This document shows, one piece after another, positions 33,959 through 42,041 of a DNA stretch of 50,718 nt. Position 1 is the first letter of the stretch. Every line of letters begins with the position of its first letter. The translations under genes were made by a program, and so were the position numbers. Source of the DNA: Verrucomicrobiota bacterium (GTDB lineage: Bacteria; Verrucomicrobiota; Verrucomicrobiia; Verrucomicrobiales; V1-33); assembly GCA_003402705.1 (NCBI GenBank), contig QQNF01000023.1:1-50718 (forward strand), written 5' to 3'. The notes under the pieces are model-generated. The model was not told where the DNA came from. It did not search any database and was given only the letters and a program-made list of their open reading frames with translations.

Positions 33959-35872
33959 ATGAAGCGATTCACCGCTTTCCTCACCTACCTCCTCTACCGC
34001 TCCGTCGAATCCGCGGCCCGTCTCCTCCCCATGACCCTCTGCTGGTACCTCGGAGCCGCCGCCGGCACCCTCGCCTCGTGGCTCCTCCCCTCCTACCGCC
34101 ACCTCGCACGCCGCAATCTCACCATCGCCTTCGCACGCGATCTCTCCACCACCCAGATCAACCAGCTCACCCGCAAGCACTTCAAAACCCTCGGCGGCAA
34201 CCTCCTCTGCAGTCTCAAAATGCCGTGGATCCCCGTCGAAAAACTCAAAAACCACCTCACCATCGAGGGAGTCGAAAACGTCGAACTCGCCTTCAAAGCA
34301 GGCCGCGGCTTCATCTACGCACTCCTCCACATGGGCAACTGGGAGGTCCTCTCCCAGGTCGTCGTCTCCAAAGGCACCAGCGGCGGTGCCATGTACCAAC
34401 CCCTCACCAACCCCTTCCTCGACGCCCACGTCCTCCGCTGCCGCCAGCGCACCGGCTGCCGTCTCTTCAACCGCCACGACGGCTTCAACGGCCCCGTCCG
34501 CTGGCTCCGCAACAACGGCGGCGTCGGCATCCTCGTCGATCAGCACGCCGGCGACGCCGGCCAGTGGTCCCCGCTCTTCGGCAGGCTCGCCTCCACCACC
34601 AACCTCGCCGCCCTCCTCAGCCGCAAAACCGGTGCCCCCATCCTCCCTGTCTCCGTCGTCACCGACGCCCCAGGCCACTGGCGCATGATCATCAGCCCCA
34701 AACTCGACGCACCCCCAGACATCGAACTCGCCACCGCCGCCCTCAACGTCGCCCTCGAGTCAAATATCCGCAGTTCCCCTCACGACTGGTTCTGGGTCCA
34801 CAACCGCTGGAAAACCCCCAACCCGGAATTCCTCCTCGCAAAGTACCGCCGCGGCATCACCCTCCCCCCTTCCATGCCCCCTGATTCCCTCCAGCCCTTC
34901 CACATCCTCGTCCGCTCCCCCAACTGGCTCGGCGACGCCTGCATGGCCGTCCCCGCCGTCCGCGCCCTCAAACGCGGCCGCCCAGACGCTCGCGTCACCA
35001 TCCTCGCCCCGGAAAAAATCGCCGCCGTCTGGCGCATGGTCCCAGACGTCGACGAGGTCATCCCCTTCCCAAAAAACGCCTCCATCCTCGCCGTCTCCAA
35101 GCTCCTCAAAAAGGCCGGCCACCCATGGGACTCCGGCATCCTCCTCCCCAACAGTCTCCGCTCCGCCCTCGAAATGAAACTCGCAGGCGTCCTCCGCATC
35201 GTCGGCTACAAGGGCCACTGGCGCCGCAAACTCCTCCACCAGATCATCCCTCCAAGGAAAAAAGTCGGCCCCGTCGAACACCACTCCAGATTCTACCTCC
35301 GCATCGCATGGCGTCTCGGCGCCAATGTCGAGGACCCCTCCCTCCACGACCCCGTCCTCCCTCCTCCCGAACCCTCCTCACCTCTCACCCTCGGGCTCTG
35401 CGCCGGCGCAGAATACGGCCCCGCCAAACGCTGGCCCCTCGACCGCTTCGCAGAAGCCGCCCGCGCCGTCGCCTCCAAACTCCCCTGCCACTGGCTCATC
35501 TTCGGCGCTCCCGCCGAAAAAAACATGGGCGCTCAACTCGCCTCGCTCATCGGCACCTCCGCAGAAAACCTCGCCGGACAAACCACCCTCGATGAACTCG
35601 CCGCCCGACTCCGCCAGTGCCGTCTCCTCCTCACCAACGACACCGGCACCATGCACTTCGCCCAACTCCTCGGCACCCCCGTCATCGCCATCTTCGGCTC
35701 CACCGAACCCGCCGCCACCGGCCCCCTCAGCCCAGCCTCCACCGTCGTCCGCCGCCACGTCGAATGCTCCCCCTGCTTCCGCCGCACCTGCCCGATCGAC
35801 TTCCGCTGCATGCTCGAAATCCCCGCCGACACCGTCGCCGACACCGTCCTCGCAAAGCTAGGCAGCGCCTGA
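33959..35872 (+). CDS. Fused lipid A acyltransferase (LpxL/HtrB type) and heptosyltransferase (WaaF type, GT9)
   Basis: 637 residues from ATG 33959. N-terminal half (about 1-300): Kdo2-lipid A lauroyl/myristoyl transferase family with the HMGNWE motif (Hx4D/E, about 121-126) and GVGILVDQHAGDAGQW. C-terminal half (about 315-637): glycosyltransferase family 9, starting ILVRSPNWLGDACMAVPAVR, with TNDTGTMHFAQLLGTPVIAI and the C-terminal SPCFRRTCPIDFRCML. The two act on lipid A and inner-core heptose respectively, both at the inner membrane, so a fusion would couple them. C-ending codons; divergent from ribH. Confidence 0.93.
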   Translation: MKRFTAFLTYLLYRSVESAARLLPMTLCWYLGAAAGTLASWLLPSYRHLARRNLTIAFARDLSTTQINQLTRKHFKTLGGNLLCSLKMPWIPVEKLKNHLTIEGVENVELAFKAGRGFIYALLHMGNWEVLSQVVVSKGTSGGAMYQPLTNPFLDAHVLRCRQRTGCRLFNRHDGFNGPVRWLRNNGGVGILVDQHAGDAGQWSPLFGRLASTTNLAALLSRKTGAPILPVSVVTDAPGHWRMIISPKLDAPPDIELATAALNVALESNIRSSPHDWFWVHNRWKTPNPEFLLAKYRRGITLPPSMPPDSLQPFHILVRSPNWLGDACMAVPAVRALKRGRPDARVTILAPEKIAAVWRMVPDVDEVIPFPKNASILAVSKLLKKAGHPWDSGILLPNSLRSALEMKLAGVLRIVGYKGHWRRKLLHQIIPPRKKVGPVEHHSRFYLRIAWRLGANVEDPSLHDPVLPPPEPSSPLTLGLCAGAEYGPAKRWPLDRFAEAARAVASKLPCHWLIFGAPAEKNMGAQLASLIGTSAENLAGQTTLDELAARLRQCRLLLTNDTGTMHFAQLLGTPVIAIFGSTEPAATGPLSPASTVVRRHVECSPCFRRTCPIDFRCMLEIPADTVADTVLAKLGSA

Positions 35873-35929
35873 CCCCCCTCGTCTCCCCACACGCCCACCC
35901 ATTCCGGCCCAACGGGCCGCGCGAACACA

Positions 35930-35950
35930 GCAAGCCAAAGTGGCACGGGC
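35930..35950 (+). repeat. Dispersed repeat, copy 2
   Basis: Identical over 21 bases to 184-204, here followed by GTCCCGCCTGTGACCCC, which gives the longer arm GCACGGGCGTCCCGCCTGTG. It lies in the 190-bp gap between two convergent genes; no other feature is visible there. Confidence 0.6.
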
Positions 35951-36061
35951 GTCCCGCCTGTGACCCCAATGCCAGCGTCCCTCCCTCCCCAGCGACAGCC
36001 ACCGCAGCAAGTCCACCCCGGCCTTCTCTCCACCACCGCAACGCAGCACCCTCACACCCTC

Positions 36062-36685
36062 TCAATCCCACAACGCCCCCATCAGCGCCCGCACCGCCAC
36101 CAACCCCAGCGCCAGCCCGAATCCCCCGTTCCACACGCGCTCCGCCCCCAGATACGCCCGCTGCACCGCAGGCCGCTGCAGCAGCCACACAAACAAACTC
36201 CAGAACACCAGCGCCTGCCCCACCACAATCAGCCAGAACCCCACCTTCCTCACCACACTCGGCTCCGGCCCCAGCATCGCCGCCAGCACACTCGCCAGAA
36301 AAATCACCGCCTTCGGATTCAGCAGGTTCGTCACCAGTCCCTGCACAAACGCACCCTTCGGCGTCAGTACTTCCACCCGTCCCTCAATCCCGCCCGTCGT
36401 CCCTCCCGACACCGCACTCCGCAGCAGCTTCCACGCCAGCCATCCCAGATACAGCCCGCCGCACAACCCTAACACCCGGCCAGCCACCGGCGACCGCACC
36501 AGCAGCACCGACAATCCCCCCAGCGCCACACTCGTGTGCACCATCAGCCCCACCGCAATCCCCAGCACCGTGCACCACGCCGTCCGCAGCGGCAGACTCA
36601 GCGCATTCTTCATCAGCAATAACATGTCCGGCCCGGGCGAAAACTGCCCCAGCAGCATCACAAGACTGAACCACACATAATCCAT
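36062..36685 (-). CDS. LysE/RhtB family translocator
   Basis: 207 residues with about five or six hydrophobic helices. The start MDYVWFSLVMLLGQFSPGPD with GQFSPGPDMLLL is the family signature (xFxPGPxxL), and the second half (VQGLVTNLLNPKAVIFLASV) has the NPKA motif. The family exports amino acids or related small molecules. Last gene of the minus-strand cluster; 22 bp after the ROK gene. Confidence 0.93.
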   Translation of the reverse strand: MDYVWFSLVMLLGQFSPGPDMLLLMKNALSLPLRTAWCTVLGIAVGLMVHTSVALGGLSVLLVRSPVAGRVLGLCGGLYLGWLAWKLLRSAVSGGTTGGIEGRVEVLTPKGAFVQGLVTNLLNPKAVIFLASVLAAMLGPEPSVVRKVGFWLIVVGQALVFWSLFVWLLQRPAVQRAYLGAERVWNGGFGLALGLVAVRALMGALWD

Positions 36686-36707
36686 AACATCTCCCTCGGC
36701 ACACCGC

Positions 36708-37466
36708 CTAACGCACTAGTTGTCTCGCCAGCGCCAGCGCGCCCAGAATCCCCGACCTCGTTCCCAATCCCGGAGCCACCACACAATCCTCCAGCCCCCC
36801 GCTGTACAACGGATGCTGCAGATACCCGCCCAACCGCTCCCGCACCCCCGCCCTCACCCGCTCCAGCAACCCAGGCACTCCCATCACCCCACCCCCAAGT
36901 ATCACCCGCTGCGGACTCACCGTGCACAGAAATCCCGCACACGCCTCCGCCAGATAGTGCGCCTCCATCTCCCACGCCTCATGCCCGCTCGGCAACTCCC
37001 CCGCCGGCTTCCCCCACCGCGCCGCAATCGCCGGCCCGCTCGCCATTCCCTCAAGGCAATCCCCATGCCACGGACACACCCCGCCAAAATCATCCCCCGC
37101 CGCCCGCGCCGTCCTCACATGCCCCATCTCAGGATGCAGCACCCCATGCAGCGGCAACCCCAACCCACGCCCCACATACCCAGCCACATCCGTGTCCCGC
37201 CACCCGGGCTTCGGCGTCGTCGTGATCCATCCCCAGTCCGCCGCATCCTCATCCACCCCAGCCGGCCCGAACGTCCCCACCCCGATCCCCGCCAGCTCCC
37301 CATGCCGCTCCTGCACCTCCCGGAACCACGCCACACTCGCCCCTAACGTCTCCTCAGGCGTCGTCGTCGGCAGGGTCCGCTCCTCCATCAACTCCCCAGG
37401 CCCGCGCCCGCACGCCAGCACAAACTTCGTCCCCCCAGCCTCGATCGCTCCGTAAATCGCCCCCAT
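36708..37466 (-). CDS. ROK-family sugar kinase with central deletion, probably inactive
   Basis: 252 residues from ATG 37466 (GTG 37472 possible). The N-terminus MGAIYGAIEAGGTKFVLACG and the zinc-site region GVCPWHGDCLEGMASGPAI match ROK fructokinases. Around GRGLGLPLHGVLHPEMGHV, about 45 residues usual in the family are missing: the segment with the catalytic Asp (xDVNAAALGE) and the GTGIGGG glycine loop. The remaining frame is uninterrupted. It therefore appears to be an in-frame deletion that removed the active site, though sequencing or assembly error is possible. Located between metF (4-10 bp) and the LysE gene. Confidence 0.85.
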   Translation of the reverse strand: MGAIYGAIEAGGTKFVLACGRGPGELMEERTLPTTTPEETLGASVAWFREVQERHGELAGIGVGTFGPAGVDEDAADWGWITTTPKPGWRDTDVAGYVGRGLGLPLHGVLHPEMGHVRTARAAGDDFGGVCPWHGDCLEGMASGPAIAARWGKPAGELPSGHEAWEMEAHYLAEACAGFLCTVSPQRVILGGGVMGVPGLLERVRAGVRERLGGYLQHPLYSGGLEDCVVAPGLGTRSGILGALALARQLVR

Positions 37467-37476
37467 AACCACCGCG

Positions 37477-38379
37477 TCAGTTGCCCCTCAACCCAAGGCT
37501 CGCGTATATCTCCCTCGTCGCACTCGACTGATTCAAGGTGTAGAAATGCAACCCTGACACCCCGTGATGCAGCAGATCCGCACACTGCTCCGCCGCATAG
37601 TGCAATCCCACCCGCCTCACCGCCTCAGCATCGTCCCCCGCCCGCGCCAGCATCTTCAGCATCCGCGCCGGAAATACCGATCCCCCTGACAACTCCGCCA
37701 TCCGCCTCATCCCCTGCGTCGTCGTCACCGGCATGATCCCCGCAATGATCGGCACCCGAATCCCCGCCAGCTCGCACCGCTCCCGGAAATCATAAAACTG
37801 ATGATTATCAAAGAACAGCTGCGTGCAGATGTAATCCGCCCCCGCATCCACCTTCGCCTTCAGATAGTCCATCTCCACCAGCCGGTTCGGCGTCAGCGGA
37901 TGTCCCTCCGGAAATCCGGCCACCCCAATCCCGAACCCACGCCGGTCCGGATGATACCCACGCTCATTGAACCGCCGGATGTGCGCCACCAGCTCCGCCG
38001 CATAACGAAACGCATCCCGCGACCAGTCATGATCCCCGCGGCCCTTCGGCGGATCCCCACGCAACGCCAGTATATTCCCCACCCCCTCCTCCGCATACCG
38101 CTCCAGTATCGCCGTGATATCCTCCTCCCCATGACACACACACGTCAGATGCGGCACCGGATCCAGCGACGTCTCCTTCCGCAGCCGCACCACCAGCTCA
38201 TGCGTCACCTCCCGCGTCGACCCCCCAGCTCCATACGTCACACTCACAAAATCCGGCCGGAATGCCTCCAGCTGCCGGATCGTCTCAAACAACGCCTGCG
38301 CACCCTCCGCCGTCTTCGGCGGAAAAAACTCAAACGAAAACGTCGTCGCCTGCTTGGCAAATATGTCGAGTATATGCAT
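37477..38379 (-). CDS. metF: 5,10-methylenetetrahydrofolate reductase
   Basis: 300 residues, normal length. TFSFEFFPPKTAEGAQALFE at the start, VSVTYGAGGSTRE, HLTCVCHGEEDI, NILALRGDPPKG and DYICTQLFFDN are the conserved FAD/folate-binding parts. It reduces methylene-THF to methyl-THF for methionine synthesis. ATG follows 17 bp after the upstream unknown gene, so the transcript probably starts at that gene. Confidence 0.96.
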   Translation of the reverse strand: MHILDIFAKQATTFSFEFFPPKTAEGAQALFETIRQLEAFRPDFVSVTYGAGGSTREVTHELVVRLRKETSLDPVPHLTCVCHGEEDITAILERYAEEGVGNILALRGDPPKGRGDHDWSRDAFRYAAELVAHIRRFNERGYHPDRRGFGIGVAGFPEGHPLTPNRLVEMDYLKAKVDAGADYICTQLFFDNHQFYDFRERCELAGIRVPIIAGIMPVTTTQGMRRMAELSGGSVFPARMLKMLARAGDDAEAVRRVGLHYAAEQCADLLHHGVSGLHFYTLNQSSATREIYASLGLRGN

Positions 38380-38396
38380 GATATCAATTCAACCGC

Positions 38397-39959
38397 TCAG
38401 GCCGACTTCCGGATGAACTTCTGCCAGATCACCCACAACCCATAAGCCCCCGCCACCAGCAGCAGGTCAAACCCGTAGCGCGCCACACTCCGCTGCCATC
38501 CAGTCGCTCTGGGCTCCGCCTCCGCCACACCCGCCCCCTCCGCACCCGGCACCTGCAACAGCCCGGCCTTCTCCAGCCGCCCGCCCAACCACTCCGCCTC
38601 CTGCACCGTCAGCGCAGGAACTGGCACCCGCCCAGCCACCGCCGCAGCATCCGGTCCATGCCCGGTCGCCGCAAACACCCCGGCTACCACCGCAATCTGC
38701 GACGGATCCATCTTGCTCTCCTCAAGCAGCGGCTTCCGGATCTGCAACTCCCTCAGCGCCTGCTCCCCCTTCCCCTCCTGCAGCAACCCCAGCACATACG
38801 TCACCCGCGGCCACGCCGCCAGCGGCGCCGCATTCAACCGCTCCTCCAGCTCCGTCAGCGATTCACGCTTCCCTAGCATCAACCCGTAATGCGACCGCTT
38901 CGCCTGCACCTCAGCATCCTTCCCCAGCACCGCAGACCCAGCCGCCAGCTCATAAAGATGATGCATCACCCGCGCGTCACGACTCCGCCGCAGCACCGGC
39001 ACCACCGCCTTCATCACCAACCCCGCCGCACCTGCATCGCCCAGCACCAGCCGCAACTCCTCCTCAAACAACTCAGGCTCCCGCAACGACGCCAGCAACG
39101 CAAACAATCCCGCCCTCTCCTCAGGCTTCACCTTCCCATCCCGACACGCCTCCCGGCAAAGCGCTCGCCCCTCCTCCACTTTTCCCGTCCCAATCAGCGC
39201 ACGCCCCTTCAACAGCTTCTGCATCGACTCCGCTACCGGCAACCCCGGCATCGCCATCACCTCAAGAATCTCCCCCCACTCCTCCAACCCAATCCGCACC
39301 GCCGACCACGCCCCCAGCTTCCCCTCGTCCACCACCGCTTCCTCCCGACTCAACAACGGCAGCGCCAGCTTGAATTCCCCCATCTCCGTCAGCATCCGCA
39401 CACCATCCTCACGATCCCCTACTGCCGCCCCCTCAAGCCGCTTCACCGCCCGCGCCGCAATCTCACCACGCTCTCCCGGCTTCATCCCCATCTCAATCCG
39501 GTCCACCGCCACCAGCATCAGCGGCGTCACCCCAGGATGACTCCTCAACCGCCCCATCCACCCGTCCACCTCCGCCGCCGGAATCAACCGCCTCATCAGC
39601 CCAACCGTCAGCGCCTCCGCTCCCGCCTTCGTCTGATCCTCACTCAAATCCCCCAGCAACCGCAACGCTTCAGCAGCCAGTTCACCGGTCATCGGCCGGT
39701 TCATCAGAAAATCCGCCAGCGCCCGCTTGCTCCCCATCGTCCGGTCCGCCACCACCGCCGCCCGCAACGCCTTCTCCGCTCCAGCCGCATCCCCCTTCGC
39801 CACCATCTCTCCAGCCAGCTTCAGTTGCACCGCCACCTCCCCAGTCGCCACCTCCCCGCTCCCAGCCGCCCCCAACCCCTGCGCCACCACCGCGGTCACA
39901 CTCGCCGCCGCCACCATCGCCGCGACCACCATCACCGGTACTCTCTGGACTGTTGTCAT
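38397..39959 (-). CDS. Hypothetical exported helical-repeat protein
   Basis: 520 residues from ATG 39959. The start MTTVQRVPVMVVAAMVAAAS and following AVVAQ form a signal peptide. The body is a chain of Ala/Leu-rich helices resembling degenerate TPRs (AEKALRAAVVADR, GEQALRELQIRKPLL). A C-terminal hydrophobic helix FDLLLVAGAYGLWVIWQKF followed by IRKSA is a membrane anchor. Likely membrane-bound, periplasmic. No family recognised. First gene of the metF cluster. Confidence 0.75.
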   Translation of the reverse strand: MTTVQRVPVMVVAAMVAAASVTAVVAQGLGAAGSGEVATGEVAVQLKLAGEMVAKGDAAGAEKALRAAVVADRTMGSKRALADFLMNRPMTGELAAEALRLLGDLSEDQTKAGAEALTVGLMRRLIPAAEVDGWMGRLRSHPGVTPLMLVAVDRIEMGMKPGERGEIAARAVKRLEGAAVGDREDGVRMLTEMGEFKLALPLLSREEAVVDEGKLGAWSAVRIGLEEWGEILEVMAMPGLPVAESMQKLLKGRALIGTGKVEEGRALCREACRDGKVKPEERAGLFALLASLREPELFEEELRLVLGDAGAAGLVMKAVVPVLRRSRDARVMHHLYELAAGSAVLGKDAEVQAKRSHYGLMLGKRESLTELEERLNAAPLAAWPRVTYVLGLLQEGKGEQALRELQIRKPLLEESKMDPSQIAVVAGVFAATGHGPDAAAVAGRVPVPALTVQEAEWLGGRLEKAGLLQVPGAEGAGVAEAEPRATGWQRSVARYGFDLLLVAGAYGLWVIWQKFIRKSA

Positions 39960-40056
39960 GACCCCTGTCTTCGCACCAGACCCCCACCAGGCGCAACAGT
40001 GAAGGAAACGTGATTTCCCACCCGCCTCACGCTCTTCCACGCTCCAGCCTCCCCAC

Positions 40057-40096
40057 AAAAAAACCCTCCCCGGAAGCATCGCTCCCAGAGAGGGTC
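40057..40096 (-). terminator. Rho-independent terminator of rpsA
   Basis: Read on the minus strand, ACCCTCTCTGGGAGC...GGGGAGGGT followed by TTTTTTT. The arms (40064-40070 and 40088-40095 on the top strand) pair as CCCTC/GAGGG with an inner GGGAGC/GCTTCC-like stem. It lies about 50 bp beyond the rpsA stop. Confidence 0.85.
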
Positions 40097-40144
40097 TCTC
40101 GTCAGTTCAGCCGCTCGGCAATCAATGCCGCCAGCCCGCCACGG

Positions 40145-41827
40145 TCACTTCTGACCAGGGCGCCAGTCTTCCTGCGCGAACTTGAAGGCCTCTTCCAGCC
40201 CCACCATGTCCGTGCTCGGACGCAGCGCTTCAAACGCCGCCGTCTCACGCTTCAGTTGCTCCTCATCGTAGCTCGCGGCCTTGATCGATAGACCAATGCG
40301 ACGCTCGGTCTTGTCAACCTTGATCACTCGCGCCTCAACTTCCTGACCAACCTTGATGATGTCCTTCACCCGCGTCACGTGATCTTCGCTCAGCTGCGAA
40401 ATGTGCACCAGCCCGTCGATGTCGTCCTTCAACTGGATGAACGCGCCGAAGCTCGCAATCTTCGCCACCGTTCCAGTCACAAGGTCACCCACGTGGAACT
40501 TGCTGTCGATGTCAGACCATGGATCGCTGTCCAGCTGCTTCATCCCAAGGCTGATGCGCTGATTGCCCTTGTCGATCTCGATGACTTCCGCCTCGACCTC
40601 GTCGCCCTTCTTCAGCATCTCGGACGGATGGTTGACCTTCCGGGTCCAGCTGAGGTCGGAAACGTGCACCATCCCGTCAATGCCTTCTTCCATCTCAACA
40701 AAGGCACCGTACGCGGTAAGGTTGCGGACTTTCCCCTTGATGCGCAACCCAATCGGATAGCGCTGATCAATGTCGTCCCACGGATTCGTATCAAGCTGCC
40801 GCACACCAAGGCTGATCTTCTGCTCTTCCTTGTTGATGCCCAGCACGATCGCTTCCAGCTCCTGCCCAAGCGTCAGCACGTCGGAAGGACGCGCAATCCG
40901 CTTCGTCCAGCTCAGCTCGGACACGTGCACCAGTCCTTCGACGCCGTCCTCGATCTCCACAAACGCACCGTAAGCCACCAGCTTCGTCACCTTCCCCTTG
41001 ACCCGCTGGCCAATCGGATAACGCGCTTCGATGTTCTCCCACGGATTGTTCGCCATCTGCTTCAATCCAAGGCTCACCCGCTCCTTCTCGCGGTTCACGT
41101 CCAGAATCTGCACCAGCAGTCGCTGACCCACTGCCACCATCTCCGAAGGATGATTGATCCGGCCCCATGACATGTCCGTAATATGCAAGAGGCCGTCCAT
41201 CCCACTGAGGTCGACAAAAACACCGAAATCCGTGATGTTCTTGACCGCACCTTCCACCTTGTCTCCAATCTTCACCGTCTCGAGGAACCGCTGACGCTGC
41301 TCCGCACGCTCGGCTTCGATCACTTCCCGGCGGCTCAATACCACGTTCTTCCGCTCGTCGTTGATCTTCACGATCTTGAACTCGTACACGTTCCCGACAT
41401 ACTCGTTCAGATCCTTCGGAGGAATAATGTCGATCTGGCTGCCCGGCAGAAACGCCTCCACACCCACGTTGACCGTCAGGCCACCCTTCACCACGCTCTT
41501 CACCTTCCCCTTCACAAGGCCACCATCCTGGAAAACCTTCACGATCTTATCCCAGTTCTGCTTGTGCGCCGCCTTCTCCTTCGACAGCACTACCATGCCC
41601 TCGTCGTTCTCAAGGCGCTCAAGGAGGACTTCCACCTCGTCGCCCACTTCAATCTCATCATCCTCAAATTCGCTGACGGGAATCGCCCCCTCGGACTTGT
41701 ACCCGATGTCCACAAGGACCACCTGCGGTTTGATGTCTAGAATCGTGCCTCGCACGATCGTATTCTCGCGCAGCTCCTTGAAGGATTTCTCCATCAATGC
41801 GAGCAGCTCACTCTGTGCCATTGCCAT
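40145..41827 (-). CDS. rpsA: 30S ribosomal protein S1
   Basis: 560 residues with six S1 (OB-fold) domains. Clear copies: IVRGTILDIKPQVVLVDIGY (domain 1), KGKVKSVVKGGLTVNVGVEA (2), EGAVKNITDFGVFVDLSGMD (3), KGKVTKLVAYGAFVEIEDGV (4), KGKVRNLTAYGAFVEMEEGI (5) and TGTVAKIASFGAFIQLKDDI (6). Domains 3-6 bind mRNA; 1-2 dock on the ribosome. A strong G/T-ending codon set and its minus-strand location agree with the leading strand. MAMAQ offers two close ATG codons. The 200-bp leader upstream (41828-42041) shows no other gene. Confidence 0.97.
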   Translation of the reverse strand: MAMAQSELLALMEKSFKELRENTIVRGTILDIKPQVVLVDIGYKSEGAIPVSEFEDDEIEVGDEVEVLLERLENDEGMVVLSKEKAAHKQNWDKIVKVFQDGGLVKGKVKSVVKGGLTVNVGVEAFLPGSQIDIIPPKDLNEYVGNVYEFKIVKINDERKNVVLSRREVIEAERAEQRQRFLETVKIGDKVEGAVKNITDFGVFVDLSGMDGLLHITDMSWGRINHPSEMVAVGQRLLVQILDVNREKERVSLGLKQMANNPWENIEARYPIGQRVKGKVTKLVAYGAFVEIEDGVEGLVHVSELSWTKRIARPSDVLTLGQELEAIVLGINKEEQKISLGVRQLDTNPWDDIDQRYPIGLRIKGKVRNLTAYGAFVEMEEGIDGMVHVSDLSWTRKVNHPSEMLKKGDEVEAEVIEIDKGNQRISLGMKQLDSDPWSDIDSKFHVGDLVTGTVAKIASFGAFIQLKDDIDGLVHISQLSEDHVTRVKDIIKVGQEVEARVIKVDKTERRIGLSIKAASYDEEQLKRETAAFEALRPSTDMVGLEEAFKFAQEDWRPGQK

Positions 41828-42041
41828 ATGTTATGTCTGGTTTGGGGTTGGGTTGTGACGTTGACCGGTTTCTTTGTTGCCTCCAATGAGATGGGTCACC
41901 CGGAATCGGGCAATCCTCATGGCCTTACAGAAGGCGCCTTCCAGGCCGGACGGACGAAAGGACCGCGACCCTACAGGCAACCTCCCGCCGCGCAACACCT
42001 GAAATACCCTCCCCTTTCCCCATTTCCCTCCTCCCCCTCGC

